A stretch of 64,000 nt of DNA from DASUBV01 sp035532295 (GTDB lineage Bacteria > Actinomycetota > Actinomycetes > Streptosporangiales > Streptosporangiaceae). Where the stretch lies: assembly GCA_035532295.1 (NCBI GenBank), contig DATKRH010000062.1, positions 1 through 64,000 on the forward strand, given 5' to 3'. Each line of letters opens with the position of its first letter. The first letter of the stretch is position 1. The notes below the pieces were generated by a model, which ran no database searches, was not told the DNA's origin, and saw only the letters and a program-made list of their open reading frames with translations. Position numbers and translations under genes: made by a program. Shown piece by piece: positions 34,493-42,045 of the stretch.

Positions 34493-37072
34493 ATGGCCAG
34501 ACGCACCACGACAACTCCGCCGCCGGAGGACTTTGAAGAGAACATCGTTGACATCGATGTCACCGATGAGATGCGCGGCAGCTTCCTCGAGTACGCCTAC
34601 TCGGTGATCTACCAGCGCGCCCTCCCGGATGCGCGGGACGGGCTCAAGCCCGTGCAGCGCCGGATCCTCTACCAGATGAGCGAGATGGGCCTGCGGCCCG
34701 ATCGCGCGCACGTCAAGTGCGCTCGCGTGGTCGGCGAGGTGATGGGCCGCCTGCACCCGCACGGGGACGGCGCCATCTACGATGCGCTGGTCCGGATGGC
34801 GCAGCCGTTCGCGATGCGGCTGCCGCTCATCGACGGGCACGGCAACTTCGGCTCACTCGGCGGCGACGACGCACCCGCGGCGATGCGCTATACGGAGGCC
34901 CGGCTGTCCGCGGCGGCGATAGAGATGACGGCCTCGCTCGACGAGGACACTGTCGATTTCATCCCTAACTACGACGGTCAGGACGTCCAGCCCGACGTGC
35001 TCCCGGCCGCCCTCCCGAACCTCCTGGTCAACGGGGCGTCCGGGATCGCCGTCGGGATGGCCACCAACATGGCCCCGCACAACCTCGGCGAGGTCGTAGC
35101 CGCCGCTCGCCACCTCATCGCGCACCCGGACGCCGACCTCGAGACGCTGATGCGGTTCGTGCCCGGCCCGGACCTGCCTACCGGCGGCAAGATCGTCGGC
35201 CTGGACGGGATCAGGGACGCCTATCAGTGCGGCCGCGGGATCTTCCGCACGAGGGCCGCGGCGCGGATCGAGAAGATCACCCCGCGGCGGACCGGGATCG
35301 TCGTCACCGAACTGCCTTACGGCGTCGGGCCCGAGAAGGTCATCGCCCGGATCAAGGACCTGGTCCAGGCCAAGAAGCTGAACGGCATCGCTGACCTCAA
35401 GGACCTGACCGACCGGCACCGTGGCCTGCACCTGGTGATCGAGGTACGCAACGGCTTCGTGCCCGAGGCCGTGCTCGACGAGCTGTACCGGCTCACCCCG
35501 ATGGAAGAGACGTTCGGCATCAACAACGTGGCCCTCGTGGACGGCCAGCCGCGCGTCCTGGGACTGCGCGAGCTACTGCAGATCTACGTCGCCCACCGGA
35601 TCGAGGTCGTGCGGCGCCGGACCGCCTACCGGCGCGCCAAGCGCACGGACCGGCTGCACCTGGTCGACGGCCTGATCATCGCGCTGCTCAACATCGACGA
35701 GGTCATCCAGGTCATCCGGACCAGCGACGACGCGGCGGCCGCCAGGGACCGGCTGATGTCCGTCTTCGAGCTGACGCAGATCCAGGCGCAGTACATCCTC
35801 GATACCCCGCTGCGCCGGCTGACCCGGTTCGACAAGCTGGAGCTGGAGCGGGAGCGCGAGACGCTGCAGGCCGAGATCGCCGAGCTGACCGCGATCCTGG
35901 AGTCGGAGTCCCGGCTGCGCGAGGTCGTCTCGGACGAGCTGGCCAGCGTGAGCGAGCGGTTCGCCACGCCGCGGCGGACCGTGCTGCTCGAAGGCAGCGG
36001 GGCGACCCGGACCGCGGCGGTGCCGCTGGAGGTCGCCGACGACCCGTGCACGGTGCTGCTGTCCTCGGCCGGCCTGCTCGCCCGGACGGCGGCAGGCTCG
36101 CCCGCCAGCCAGGAGGCGCTCCCGCTGGACGGCGCGCCCGACGGCGCCGGGCGCCGGCCCCGGGAAAGCGCCCGGACCAGCAGGCCCCAGCGCGCGGCAC
36201 ACGATGTCATCACCGGTACGGTCGAGTCGACGGCACGGGGCACGATCGGGGTGGTCACCTCCCATGGCCGGCTGATCAGGCTCGGCGTGCTGGAGCTGCC
36301 CGCCCTGCCGCCGAGCGCCCACTCCCCCGGCCTGTCGGGCGGCGCCCCGATCAGCGAGTTCATCTCGACCGAGCCGGGCGAGACCGTCGTAGGGCTGGTC
36401 GCGGCCGACGGCGCCGGGCTGGCGCTGGGCACCGCGCAGGGCATCGTCAAGCGGGTCGCCCCCGATTACCCGCAGAACGCCAGCGAATTCGAGGTGATCT
36501 CGCTGAAGGACGGGGACCGGGTCGTCGGCGCCGTCCAGCTCGCGGACGAGCGTCATGAGCTGGTCTTTATCACCAGCGACGCGCAGTTGCTGCGCTTCAC
36601 CGCGGAAACCGTACGGTCGCAGGGACGAGCGGCCGGCGGCATGGCGGGAATCCGGCTGTCGCCGCGGGCCAGCGTGGTCTGGTTCGGCGCGGTCGACCCG
36701 GCCGCGCCGCCGGGCAGCGATGCGCCCGGCGACGGGCAGGCCGGGGCGGCCGCCGGGGTCCCGGTGGTGGTGACCGTCGCCGGGTCGGCGGGCGCGCTGC
36801 CGGGCACCACCGCGGCCACGGTCAAGGTCACGCCGTATGCGGAGTTCCCCCCGAAGGGCCGGGCCACCGGCGGGGTCCGCTGTCATCGCTTCCTCAAGGG
36901 CGAGGACGCTCTGGTCCTGGCCTGGGCCGGGCCTGGTCCAGCGCGGGGCGCCACCGAGGCCGGGACGCCGGTCGAGCTGCCGCCCGCCGAAGGCCGCCGA
37001 GACGGCTCGGGCGAGCGGGTACGCCAGCCGGTCGCCGCGATCGGCGGCACCGCGCCCCCCGGCCTGACCTAG
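34493..37072 (+). CDS. parC: Type IIA DNA topoisomerase subunit A (ParC/GyrA-like)
   Basis: About 859 residues. The breakage-reunion domain has catalytic Tyr133 in AAMRYTEARLS, the quinolone region GRLHPHGDGAIYDALVR and a C-terminal beta-pinwheel. The start MARRTTTTPPPEDFEE resembles Streptomyces ParC, so topoisomerase IV is favoured over gyrase; ATG 34484 is 9 bases upstream in frame. The position equivalent to the quinolone-contact Ser is Gly here. The parE/gyrB partner is not in the window. It overlaps the convergent aminotransferase gene by 4 bp. Confidence 0.93.
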   Translation: MARRTTTTPPPEDFEENIVDIDVTDEMRGSFLEYAYSVIYQRALPDARDGLKPVQRRILYQMSEMGLRPDRAHVKCARVVGEVMGRLHPHGDGAIYDALVRMAQPFAMRLPLIDGHGNFGSLGGDDAPAAMRYTEARLSAAAIEMTASLDEDTVDFIPNYDGQDVQPDVLPAALPNLLVNGASGIAVGMATNMAPHNLGEVVAAARHLIAHPDADLETLMRFVPGPDLPTGGKIVGLDGIRDAYQCGRGIFRTRAAARIEKITPRRTGIVVTELPYGVGPEKVIARIKDLVQAKKLNGIADLKDLTDRHRGLHLVIEVRNGFVPEAVLDELYRLTPMEETFGINNVALVDGQPRVLGLRELLQIYVAHRIEVVRRRTAYRRAKRTDRLHLVDGLIIALLNIDEVIQVIRTSDDAAAARDRLMSVFELTQIQAQYILDTPLRRLTRFDKLELERERETLQAEIAELTAILESESRLREVVSDELASVSERFATPRRTVLLEGSGATRTAAVPLEVADDPCTVLLSSAGLLARTAAGSPASQEALPLDGAPDGAGRRPRESARTSRPQRAAHDVITGTVESTARGTIGVVTSHGRLIRLGVLELPALPPSAHSPGLSGGAPISEFISTEPGETVVGLVAADGAGLALGTAQGIVKRVAPDYPQNASEFEVISLKDGDRVVGAVQLADERHELVFITSDAQLLRFTAETVRSQGRAAGGMAGIRLSPRASVVWFGAVDPAAPPGSDAPGDGQAGAAAGVPVVVTVAGSAGALPGTTAATVKVTPYAEFPPKGRATGGVRCHRFLKGEDALVLAWAGPGPARGATEAGTPVELPPAEGRRDGSGERVRQPVAAIGGTAPPGLT

Positions 37073-38406
37073 TCGCCCGCCGCGGCGCGGGACCGGGGAT
37101 CGGCGACCAGGGCGGCGAAGCGGTTCAGCCCGGTCTCGATCAGCTCCGCGGTCAGCTGGCTGCAGGCCAGGCGGGCCTGGTAACGGCCCCCGTTGCCGTC
37201 ATAGAAGTGGCCCATGGGTGTCCACAGCACGCCGTGCTGGCGGGCCGAGAACTCCAGCAGCTCGTCGTCGGCCGGGAAGGGCAGGGTGACGACGACGAAG
37301 AAGCCGCCCGACGGCGAGTTCCAGGTCACCCGGCCGGGCCCGCCCGGGTCCGGGAACCGGCTGGCCAGCCCGGCCAGCAGCTGGCGGCGGTTGCTGCCGT
37401 ACACGGCCGTCTCCCGCTGGTTGGCCCGGGTCAGGCTGCAGTCATGGGCCAGCAGCTTGCCGCCGACGATGGCCTGGGCCACCGGGGAGGTATTGACCGT
37501 GAGCATGCTCTTGATCTTGGACAGGTGATCGGCCAGCAGCGTGACGCCGCCGTCGGAGTCCGCTACCCGCTGGTCGGCGACGGCATAACCGACCCGGGCG
37601 CCCGGAAAACCGGTCTTGGCGAAGGAGCCCAGGTAGACGACCTGACGAGCGGTGTCGAGGGACTTGAGCGTCGGCAGCTGAGCGCCGTCGTGAAACGTGC
37701 CGTAGGGGTTGTCCTCCAGGAGCAGGATCTGCTCCCGGGCGGCCAGTTCCAGCAGTCGGTGGCGGAGCGGGACGGACAGGCTGGTCCCGGACGGGTTCGC
37801 GAAGTCGGGCATCACGTAGCAGGCCCGGGGCCGGAGCCCGGCGTCCCTGGCCCGGCTCGCCTGGGCGGCCAGGTCGGCGAAGTCGACGCCCGTCGGCCCG
37901 CTGCGCACGGGCCAGACGGGCAGGTCGGCCAGGCGCGCCGCGCCGGTCAGGCCCACATACGTCGGCGATACCGCCAGCAGCACATCCCGCTCGTCCGCGC
38001 GCAGCGCGCGGAGCACGATGAACATCGCCTCCTGGCAGCCGACGGTGACCACGATCGCCTCGGCATCGGCCTCGATTCCCTCATCCGTGGCGAGCTGCCT
38101 GGCGATCAGCTCGTTGATGATCCCCTTGGTCCGGCCGTACTGAAACAGGGTCTGGCTGACCTGCTCTTTGCTCAGTCCGCGGGTGTCGTGCAGGTAGCGG
38201 CAGTAGTCGTCGATGTACTCGTGGATCAGCGCGATGTCGAAGAATTCCTCGGTCGGCCGCCCGGAGGCGAAGGACACGGCGTCGGGGTACCGCCCGCCGA
38301 CCTCGTTCAGGAAGTTCATGGATTCCAGCGCGGGATCCTCCAGCGAGGCGTGCAAGGTCGAGGCGACCAGGTCGCAGTCTCGCGGGTCCGCGCCCCCCGC
38401 GGCCAT
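37069..38406 (-). CDS. PLP aminotransferase, HpgT-like (phenylglycine-type)
   Basis: A 445-residue class I/II aminotransferase. The PLP lysine is Lys264 in GSFAKTGFPGARVGY. FANPSGTSLS and EDNPYGTFHDG line the cofactor pocket. The N-terminal run SMNFLNEVGGRYPDAVSFA and the YGRTKGI motif match the hydroxyphenylglycine/phenylglycine aminotransferase group (HpgT, PglE). It would transfer an amino group to an arylglyoxylate. ATG at 38406 overlaps the stop of the FMN oxidase by 1 base, so the two steps are coupled. I place it at the left edge of the biosynthetic cluster. Confidence 0.83.
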   Translation of the reverse strand: MAAGGADPRDCDLVASTLHASLEDPALESMNFLNEVGGRYPDAVSFASGRPTEEFFDIALIHEYIDDYCRYLHDTRGLSKEQVSQTLFQYGRTKGIINELIARQLATDEGIEADAEAIVVTVGCQEAMFIVLRALRADERDVLLAVSPTYVGLTGAARLADLPVWPVRSGPTGVDFADLAAQASRARDAGLRPRACYVMPDFANPSGTSLSVPLRHRLLELAAREQILLLEDNPYGTFHDGAQLPTLKSLDTARQVVYLGSFAKTGFPGARVGYAVADQRVADSDGGVTLLADHLSKIKSMLTVNTSPVAQAIVGGKLLAHDCSLTRANQRETAVYGSNRRQLLAGLASRFPDPGGPGRVTWNSPSGGFFVVVTLPFPADDELLEFSARQHGVLWTPMGHFYDGNGGRYQARLACSQLTAELIETGLNRFAALVADPRSRAAAGD

Positions 38407-39566
38407 CAGCGACCCCCTCCGGCCGTCCGCAGCGCGGCGGCGGAGGCGACGTCCGGACAGCCCGCCAGCATCATGGCGCTCTGGAGTTCCTCCTGAAGCA
38501 GGCCGATCAGCTGACGCGCGCCGCTCGCACCGCCGCGCGCCAGGCCCCAGAGCGCCGGCCGGCCCAGGAGCACGCCCGATGCCCCCAGGGCCAGGGCCCG
38601 GAGCACGTCGGTACCGCTGCGAATCCCGCTGTCCAGGATGACCTCGCAGCGCCCGCCGACCGCCGCGCAGACGTCGGGCAGGGCCGTGATGCTCGGCGCC
38701 GCGCCATCCAGTTGCCGTCCGCCGTGGTTGGAGACCACCAGCCCGTCGACGCCCAGGTCCGCGGCCCGCCGGGCATCGCCGGGGTCCAGGACTCCCTTCA
38801 GGATCAGCGGGAGGGCGCTGCGCTCGCGCAGCCACTCGATATCTGGCCAGCTCAGTGAGGGGTCGAAGATTGCGGCCGTGTGCCGGGCCACCGCCGAGGC
38901 GCCCGGCACGCTGGCGTGCCCGGCCATCGCCTGGCCGGTCTCGAGATTGGCGGCCGTAACGCCCGGCGGGAACGCGAAGCCGTTGCGAAGATCCCGGAGC
39001 CTGCGGCCCATCCGGGGCACGTCCACCGTCAGCATCAGGCCGCGGCAGCCGGCCTGCTCGGCACGCCGCACCAGTTCCGCGGTGAGGTCCCGGTCGCGGA
39101 GCCAGTACAGCTGCAGCCAGATGTCCCCGCCGATCGCGGCGATCTGCTCGATCGGGTAGCTGCTCAGCATGCCCGCCGTGAACGGGATGCCCGCCGCCAG
39201 GGCGGCCCGGGCGAGTCCTAGCTCGCCGTCGGCGTGCACCAGGCGCTGGTAGGCCATCGGCGCGATCGCGACCGGCATGGCGGCGGGACCGCCCAGGAAC
39301 TGGGCCCTGGTGCTGCAGGCCGAGACGTCGGTGAGCACCCGAGGCAGGAGATACACCTGATCCAGGGCGGCCCGGTTGGCCGCGAGCGTCAGTTCCGCGC
39401 CGCTGCCCCCGGCGACGAAGTCCCAGATCTCTGGCGGCAGGCTCGCGGCCGCGAGCGGCTCGGCCTCCGGCAGGGACAGCGGCACGGCCGCCGCCCGCCC
39501 GGCCTCCTGATGATCATCATCGCCGCGGACACGTAGCCCGCCACCTCGGGATTCTTCCCAGAGCAT
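38406..39566 (-). CDS. FMN-dependent alpha-hydroxy-acid oxidase (Hmo-like)
   Basis: A 386-residue FMN TIM-barrel enzyme with Lys257 (LILKG), catalytic His281 in SNHGGRQLDG, LILKGVLDPGDA and LDSGIRSGTD at the phosphate site. Beside an HpgT-like enzyme it is likely a mandelate or 4-hydroxymandelate oxidase (Hmo), making arylglyoxylate. ATG at 39566 has AAGGGAGAG 8 bases upstream. No 4-hydroxymandelate synthase (HmaS) gene is present in the window. It diverges from the DUF3050 gene. Confidence 0.86.
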   Translation of the reverse strand: MLWEESRGGGLRVRGDDDHQEAGRAAAVPLSLPEAEPLAAASLPPEIWDFVAGGSGAELTLAANRAALDQVYLLPRVLTDVSACSTRAQFLGGPAAMPVAIAPMAYQRLVHADGELGLARAALAAGIPFTAGMLSSYPIEQIAAIGGDIWLQLYWLRDRDLTAELVRRAEQAGCRGLMLTVDVPRMGRRLRDLRNGFAFPPGVTAANLETGQAMAGHASVPGASAVARHTAAIFDPSLSWPDIEWLRERSALPLILKGVLDPGDARRAADLGVDGLVVSNHGGRQLDGAAPSITALPDVCAAVGGRCEVILDSGIRSGTDVLRALALGASGVLLGRPALWGLARGGASGARQLIGLLQEELQSAMMLAGCPDVASAAALRTAGGGR

Positions 39567-39711
39567 TGCCAGCTCTCCCTTCCGACGCCCTACTCTCATC
39601 CTTTCCTGGAGTCACATTTTTCGCAATATTCAGCTCTATACGCTCTGGCGACGTCGTCCTACAGTGTGGAAATAGACCAATGTCAAGTCTGCGACGTGGG
39701 AGGAAATCGGT

Positions 39712-40512
39712 ATGTCACGTTACGAGTGGGGCGAGGAAAATCCGGGTGTAGCGCGGCTCAAGGCGGCCGTAGACCCGGCGCGTCACCGCGTGATCAGTCA
39801 CCCGATGTATCGCAGCCTGGACAGCCTGGGACCGGTCCTGACATTCATGGAGCATCACGTCTTCGCCGTCTGGGACTTCATGTCCCTGCTTAAGTCACTG
39901 CAGCGCTCCCTGACGTGCGTGCAGGTGCCGTGGGTGCCGACCGGGCCGACGGGAAGCCGGCGGCTGATCAACGACATCGTCCTGGTCGAGGAGAGCGACG
40001 AGCTCGGCAACGGCTTCATCAGCCACTTCGAACTGTACCTGCAGGGCATGACCCAGGCCGGCGCGGACCGGTCCGGGATCGACGCCTTCATCGGCTTAGT
40101 GCGGGAGGGCAGGGCGGTGCCCGCCGCCCTGAAGGAGGCCGCAGTCCCGGTGCCCGCTGCCGACTTCACGGCGATGACCTGGGAATTTATCGAGAACGCC
40201 CCCACGCACTGCCAGGCCGCGGCCTTCGCGTTCGGCCGCGAGGACCTGATCCCCGACATGTTCGACAAGGTGGTGGCGGTCAACCGGGAACTGGGCAACC
40301 AGCTGTCCACCTTCGTCGACTACCTGGAACGCCACATCCAGGTCGACGCCGAGGAGCACACGCCGATGGCCATGCAGATGCTGGCCGATCTCTGCGGAGA
40401 CGATGCCGAGAAGTGGCGCGAGTGCGAGGAGACCGTCAATACCGCCCTCGCCGCCCGGAACAGTCTATGGGACGGGATCCTCGCCGCCATTGAGGCGGGT
40501 CGCCCGCATTAG
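39712..40512 (+). CDS. DUF3050 haem-oxygenase-fold (HDO-like) protein
   Basis: A 266-residue alpha-helical protein. Conserved acidic/His positions (EHH 47-49, Glu107, Glu159/His166, and His208, Asp212 and His216 in RHIQVDAEEH) look like the dinuclear iron ligands of haem-oxygenase-like diiron oxidases. MEHHVFAVWDFMSLLKSLQ marks DUF3050. Related folds (UndA, BesC, SznF) oxidise amines or fatty acids, so a tailoring oxidation is plausible. The ribosome-binding site GGGAGG is strong. One TTA codon lies at 40096. The two micro-ORFs start 82 bp downstream. Confidence 0.8.
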   Translation: MSRYEWGEENPGVARLKAAVDPARHRVISHPMYRSLDSLGPVLTFMEHHVFAVWDFMSLLKSLQRSLTCVQVPWVPTGPTGSRRLINDIVLVEESDELGNGFISHFELYLQGMTQAGADRSGIDAFIGLVREGRAVPAALKEAAVPVPAADFTAMTWEFIENAPTHCQAAAFAFGREDLIPDMFDKVVAVNRELGNQLSTFVDYLERHIQVDAEEHTPMAMQMLADLCGDDAEKWRECEETVNTALAARNSLWDGILAAIEAGRPH

Positions 40513-40536
40513 CCGGTCCTTGATCCAGATTGACTG

Positions 40537-40566
40537 TTGACATTCCTGTCCGGAATGTGTTCATTA
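40537..40566 (+). promoter_or_regulatory. Candidate promoter and operator for the micro-ORF cassette
   Basis: TTGACA (40537-40542) is followed at 17-18 bases by TTCATT/TCATTA. Between them lies a perfect 7-bp dyad ACATTCC (40540-40546) / GGAATGT (40552-40558), well placed to be a repressor site. The same TTGACATT begins the promoter of the third micro-ORF at 59972. Confidence 0.55.
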
Positions 40567-40593
40567 AATCCAGGACTGGAAGGGAGGGACCAG

Positions 40594-40617
40594 ATGAAGG
40601 GCACGTCGCAGCTGTGA
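40594..40617 (+). CDS. Micro-ORF 1, encodes MKGTSQL
   Basis: A seven-codon frame ATG-AAG-GGC-ACG-TCG-CAG-CTG-TGA. GGAAGGGAGGG ends 5 bases before ATG, one of the best ribosome-binding sites in the window. It sits with micro-ORF 2 between a promoter-like element and a terminator, with no other gene on that strand. It shares MKG at the start and Leu at the end with micro-ORF 2. It may be a minimal precursor or scaffold peptide; a regulatory role is possible. No homology evidence is available. Confidence 0.5.
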   Translation: MKGTSQL

Positions 40618-40649
40618 TCATGATCCGGCGACGAGAAGGGAGGGAGCAG

Positions 40650-40673
40650 ATGAAGGGCGAGGCCAAGCTGTAG
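40650..40673 (+). CDS. Micro-ORF 2, encodes MKGEAKL
   Basis: A seven-codon frame ATG-AAG-GGC-GAG-GCC-AAG-CTG-TAG with GAAGGGAGGGAG 3 bases upstream. It is a diverged copy of micro-ORF 1: the spacing and the segment AAGGGAGGGANCAGATGAAG are duplicated 56 bp apart, and changes fall in codons 4-6 while MKG and Leu are kept. Three further in-frame KL-stop units follow as a 12-bp repeat. The duplicate translation signals argue for real translation. Confidence 0.5.
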   Translation: MKGEAKL

Positions 40674-40706
40674 CCAAAGCTGTAGCCAAAGCTGTAGCCA
40701 AAGCTG
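40662..40706 (+). repeat. 12-bp tandem repeat carrying in-frame KL-stop units
   Basis: CCAAGCTGTAG of micro-ORF 2 is extended by copies of CCAAAGCTGTAG. In the micro-ORF frame this reads AKL*, PKL*, PKL*, PKL-S, with TAG at 40671, 40683 and 40695. Confidence 0.85.
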
Positions 40707-40730
40707 TCACCGAAGATAAGTGGCATTGAG

Positions 40731-40770
40731 CCGGGTCCGCCTGCATTCAGCTTGCCGCAGGCGGCCCCGG
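40731..40770 (+). terminator. Terminator of the micro-ORF cassette
   Basis: 14-bp arms (40731-40744 and 40757-40770) with one mismatch and a 12-base loop. It lies between the micro-ORFs and the 3' end of the convergent ketosynthase gene and may serve both. Confidence 0.7.
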
Positions 40771-40782
40771 GTGCTCGCCGGG

Positions 40783-42045
40783 CTAGGCCGAGCGCCGCTC
40801 ACGGGTACTGGGGCGGCCCAGGACCAGGCTGATGTTGTGGCCGCCAAACCCGAACGAGTTGGACAGCGCGTAGTCGATCTCGACGCTGCGGGGCTTTTCG
40901 CGAACATGATCCAGGTCACACGCTGGGTCCGGGTCGTCCAGGTTCCAGGTCGGCGGGAGGACTCCGCGGCTGAGGGCCGCCGCGGTCACCGCCGCCTCTA
41001 CCGCGCCGGAAGCGCCCAGCATGTGGCCGGTGAGGCTCTTGATCGAGCTCACCGGCGGGCTATCTCCGAATACCGCGGTGATGGCGCGCGACTCGGCGAC
41101 ATCACCCAGTTTCGTGCCGGTGCCGTGCGCGTTGACGTATCCCACGTCCGGCCCGGCGATGCCGGCGTCGGCGAGGCCGCGACGCATGCACTCCGTGGAG
41201 CTAGCGCCGTCCGGGCGGGGAGTTGTCGGGTGATGGGCGTCGGTCGTGGCCCCCCAGCCGACGACATCGGCGTAGCCCGCCGCGCCGCGCGCGTCCGCAT
41301 GCGCCGGGCTCTCGAGGATCAGCACCGCCGCCCCCTCGGCCAGCACGAAGCCGTTGCGCCGCAGGTCGAACGGCCGGCTGGCGGCGGTCGGGTCGTCCCA
41401 GTCGTGCGCCAGCGCCCAGGCATTGCCGAACGCGTCAAAGAACGTCGGGAATAGCTGCGCCTCGCTGGCCCCGCACACCACGATGTCGGCATCGCCGCCG
41501 CGGATCAGGCGCAGCGCTTCGCCGATGGACTGAGCGCCGGCCGCGCAGGCCGTCCCGATCGTCGAGCTGTAACCCTGGATGCCATGTTTGATCGCGATAT
41601 AGGCGGAGCCCATGCCCGGCAGCATCCCGGCGAGCAGGTACGGGCTCACGCCGACACGGCCGCGGCGATCCCGGGCCAGGGTGTTCCTCTCCAGTAAGGC
41701 GAAGCCGCCCACGCCGGAGACGATGACGCCGGCCCGGTACGGATCGACGTCGCGGCCGACGGCGAGCCCCGCGTCGGCCAGTGCGCTGTCCGCCGCGGCC
41801 AGGGCCATCACGACGAAGCGGTCCACCGTGCGGGCCTGCGCCCGGGGCAGGACCGTGGTGGGGTCGATCTCCGGGCCGATGCCGGCCACCTGCGCGACCT
41901 CGTCCAGGGGATGTCCCGCGGGCGGCTTGCGCAGCCCGGACCGGCCCGTGCACACGGCATCGAACACGCTGGGCAGATCGCTGCCGACCGGCGTCACCAG
42001 CCCGATGCCGGTGATAACGGCGCTGCGGCGGCCAGGGACGCTCAC
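40783..42045 (-). CDS. FabF-like beta-ketoacyl-ACP synthase
   Basis: A 420-residue KAS II-type condensing enzyme with nucleophile Cys167 (GTACAAGAQS) and the histidines of NAHGTGT and LTGHMLGASG; the end is SFGFGGHNIS. All catalytic residues are present, so it should extend an acyl chain on a carrier protein. It is the last gene of the ACP-ligase-KS operon, with a 4-base overlap with the ligase. No ketoreductase or dehydratase is seen nearby. Confidence 0.92.
   Translation of the reverse strand: MSVPGRRSAVITGIGLVTPVGSDLPSVFDAVCTGRSGLRKPPAGHPLDEVAQVAGIGPEIDPTTVLPRAQARTVDRFVVMALAAADSALADAGLAVGRDVDPYRAGVIVSGVGGFALLERNTLARDRRGRVGVSPYLLAGMLPGMGSAYIAIKHGIQGYSSTIGTACAAGAQSIGEALRLIRGGDADIVVCGASEAQLFPTFFDAFGNAWALAHDWDDPTAASRPFDLRRNGFVLAEGAAVLILESPAHADARGAAGYADVVGWGATTDAHHPTTPRPDGASSTECMRRGLADAGIAGPDVGYVNAHGTGTKLGDVAESRAITAVFGDSPPVSSIKSLTGHMLGASGAVEAAVTAAALSRGVLPPTWNLDDPDPACDLDHVREKPRSVEIDYALSNSFGFGGHNISLVLGRPSTRERRSA

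Noticed and set aside
40662..40706. CRISPR-like array
   Set aside because: The 12-bp units are contiguous with no spacers, and no cas genes are present.
40436..40726. 96-codon minus-strand frame with GYSF repeats
   Set aside because: It has no ribosome-binding site, arises from the 12-bp repeat read in reverse and runs into the DUF3050 gene.
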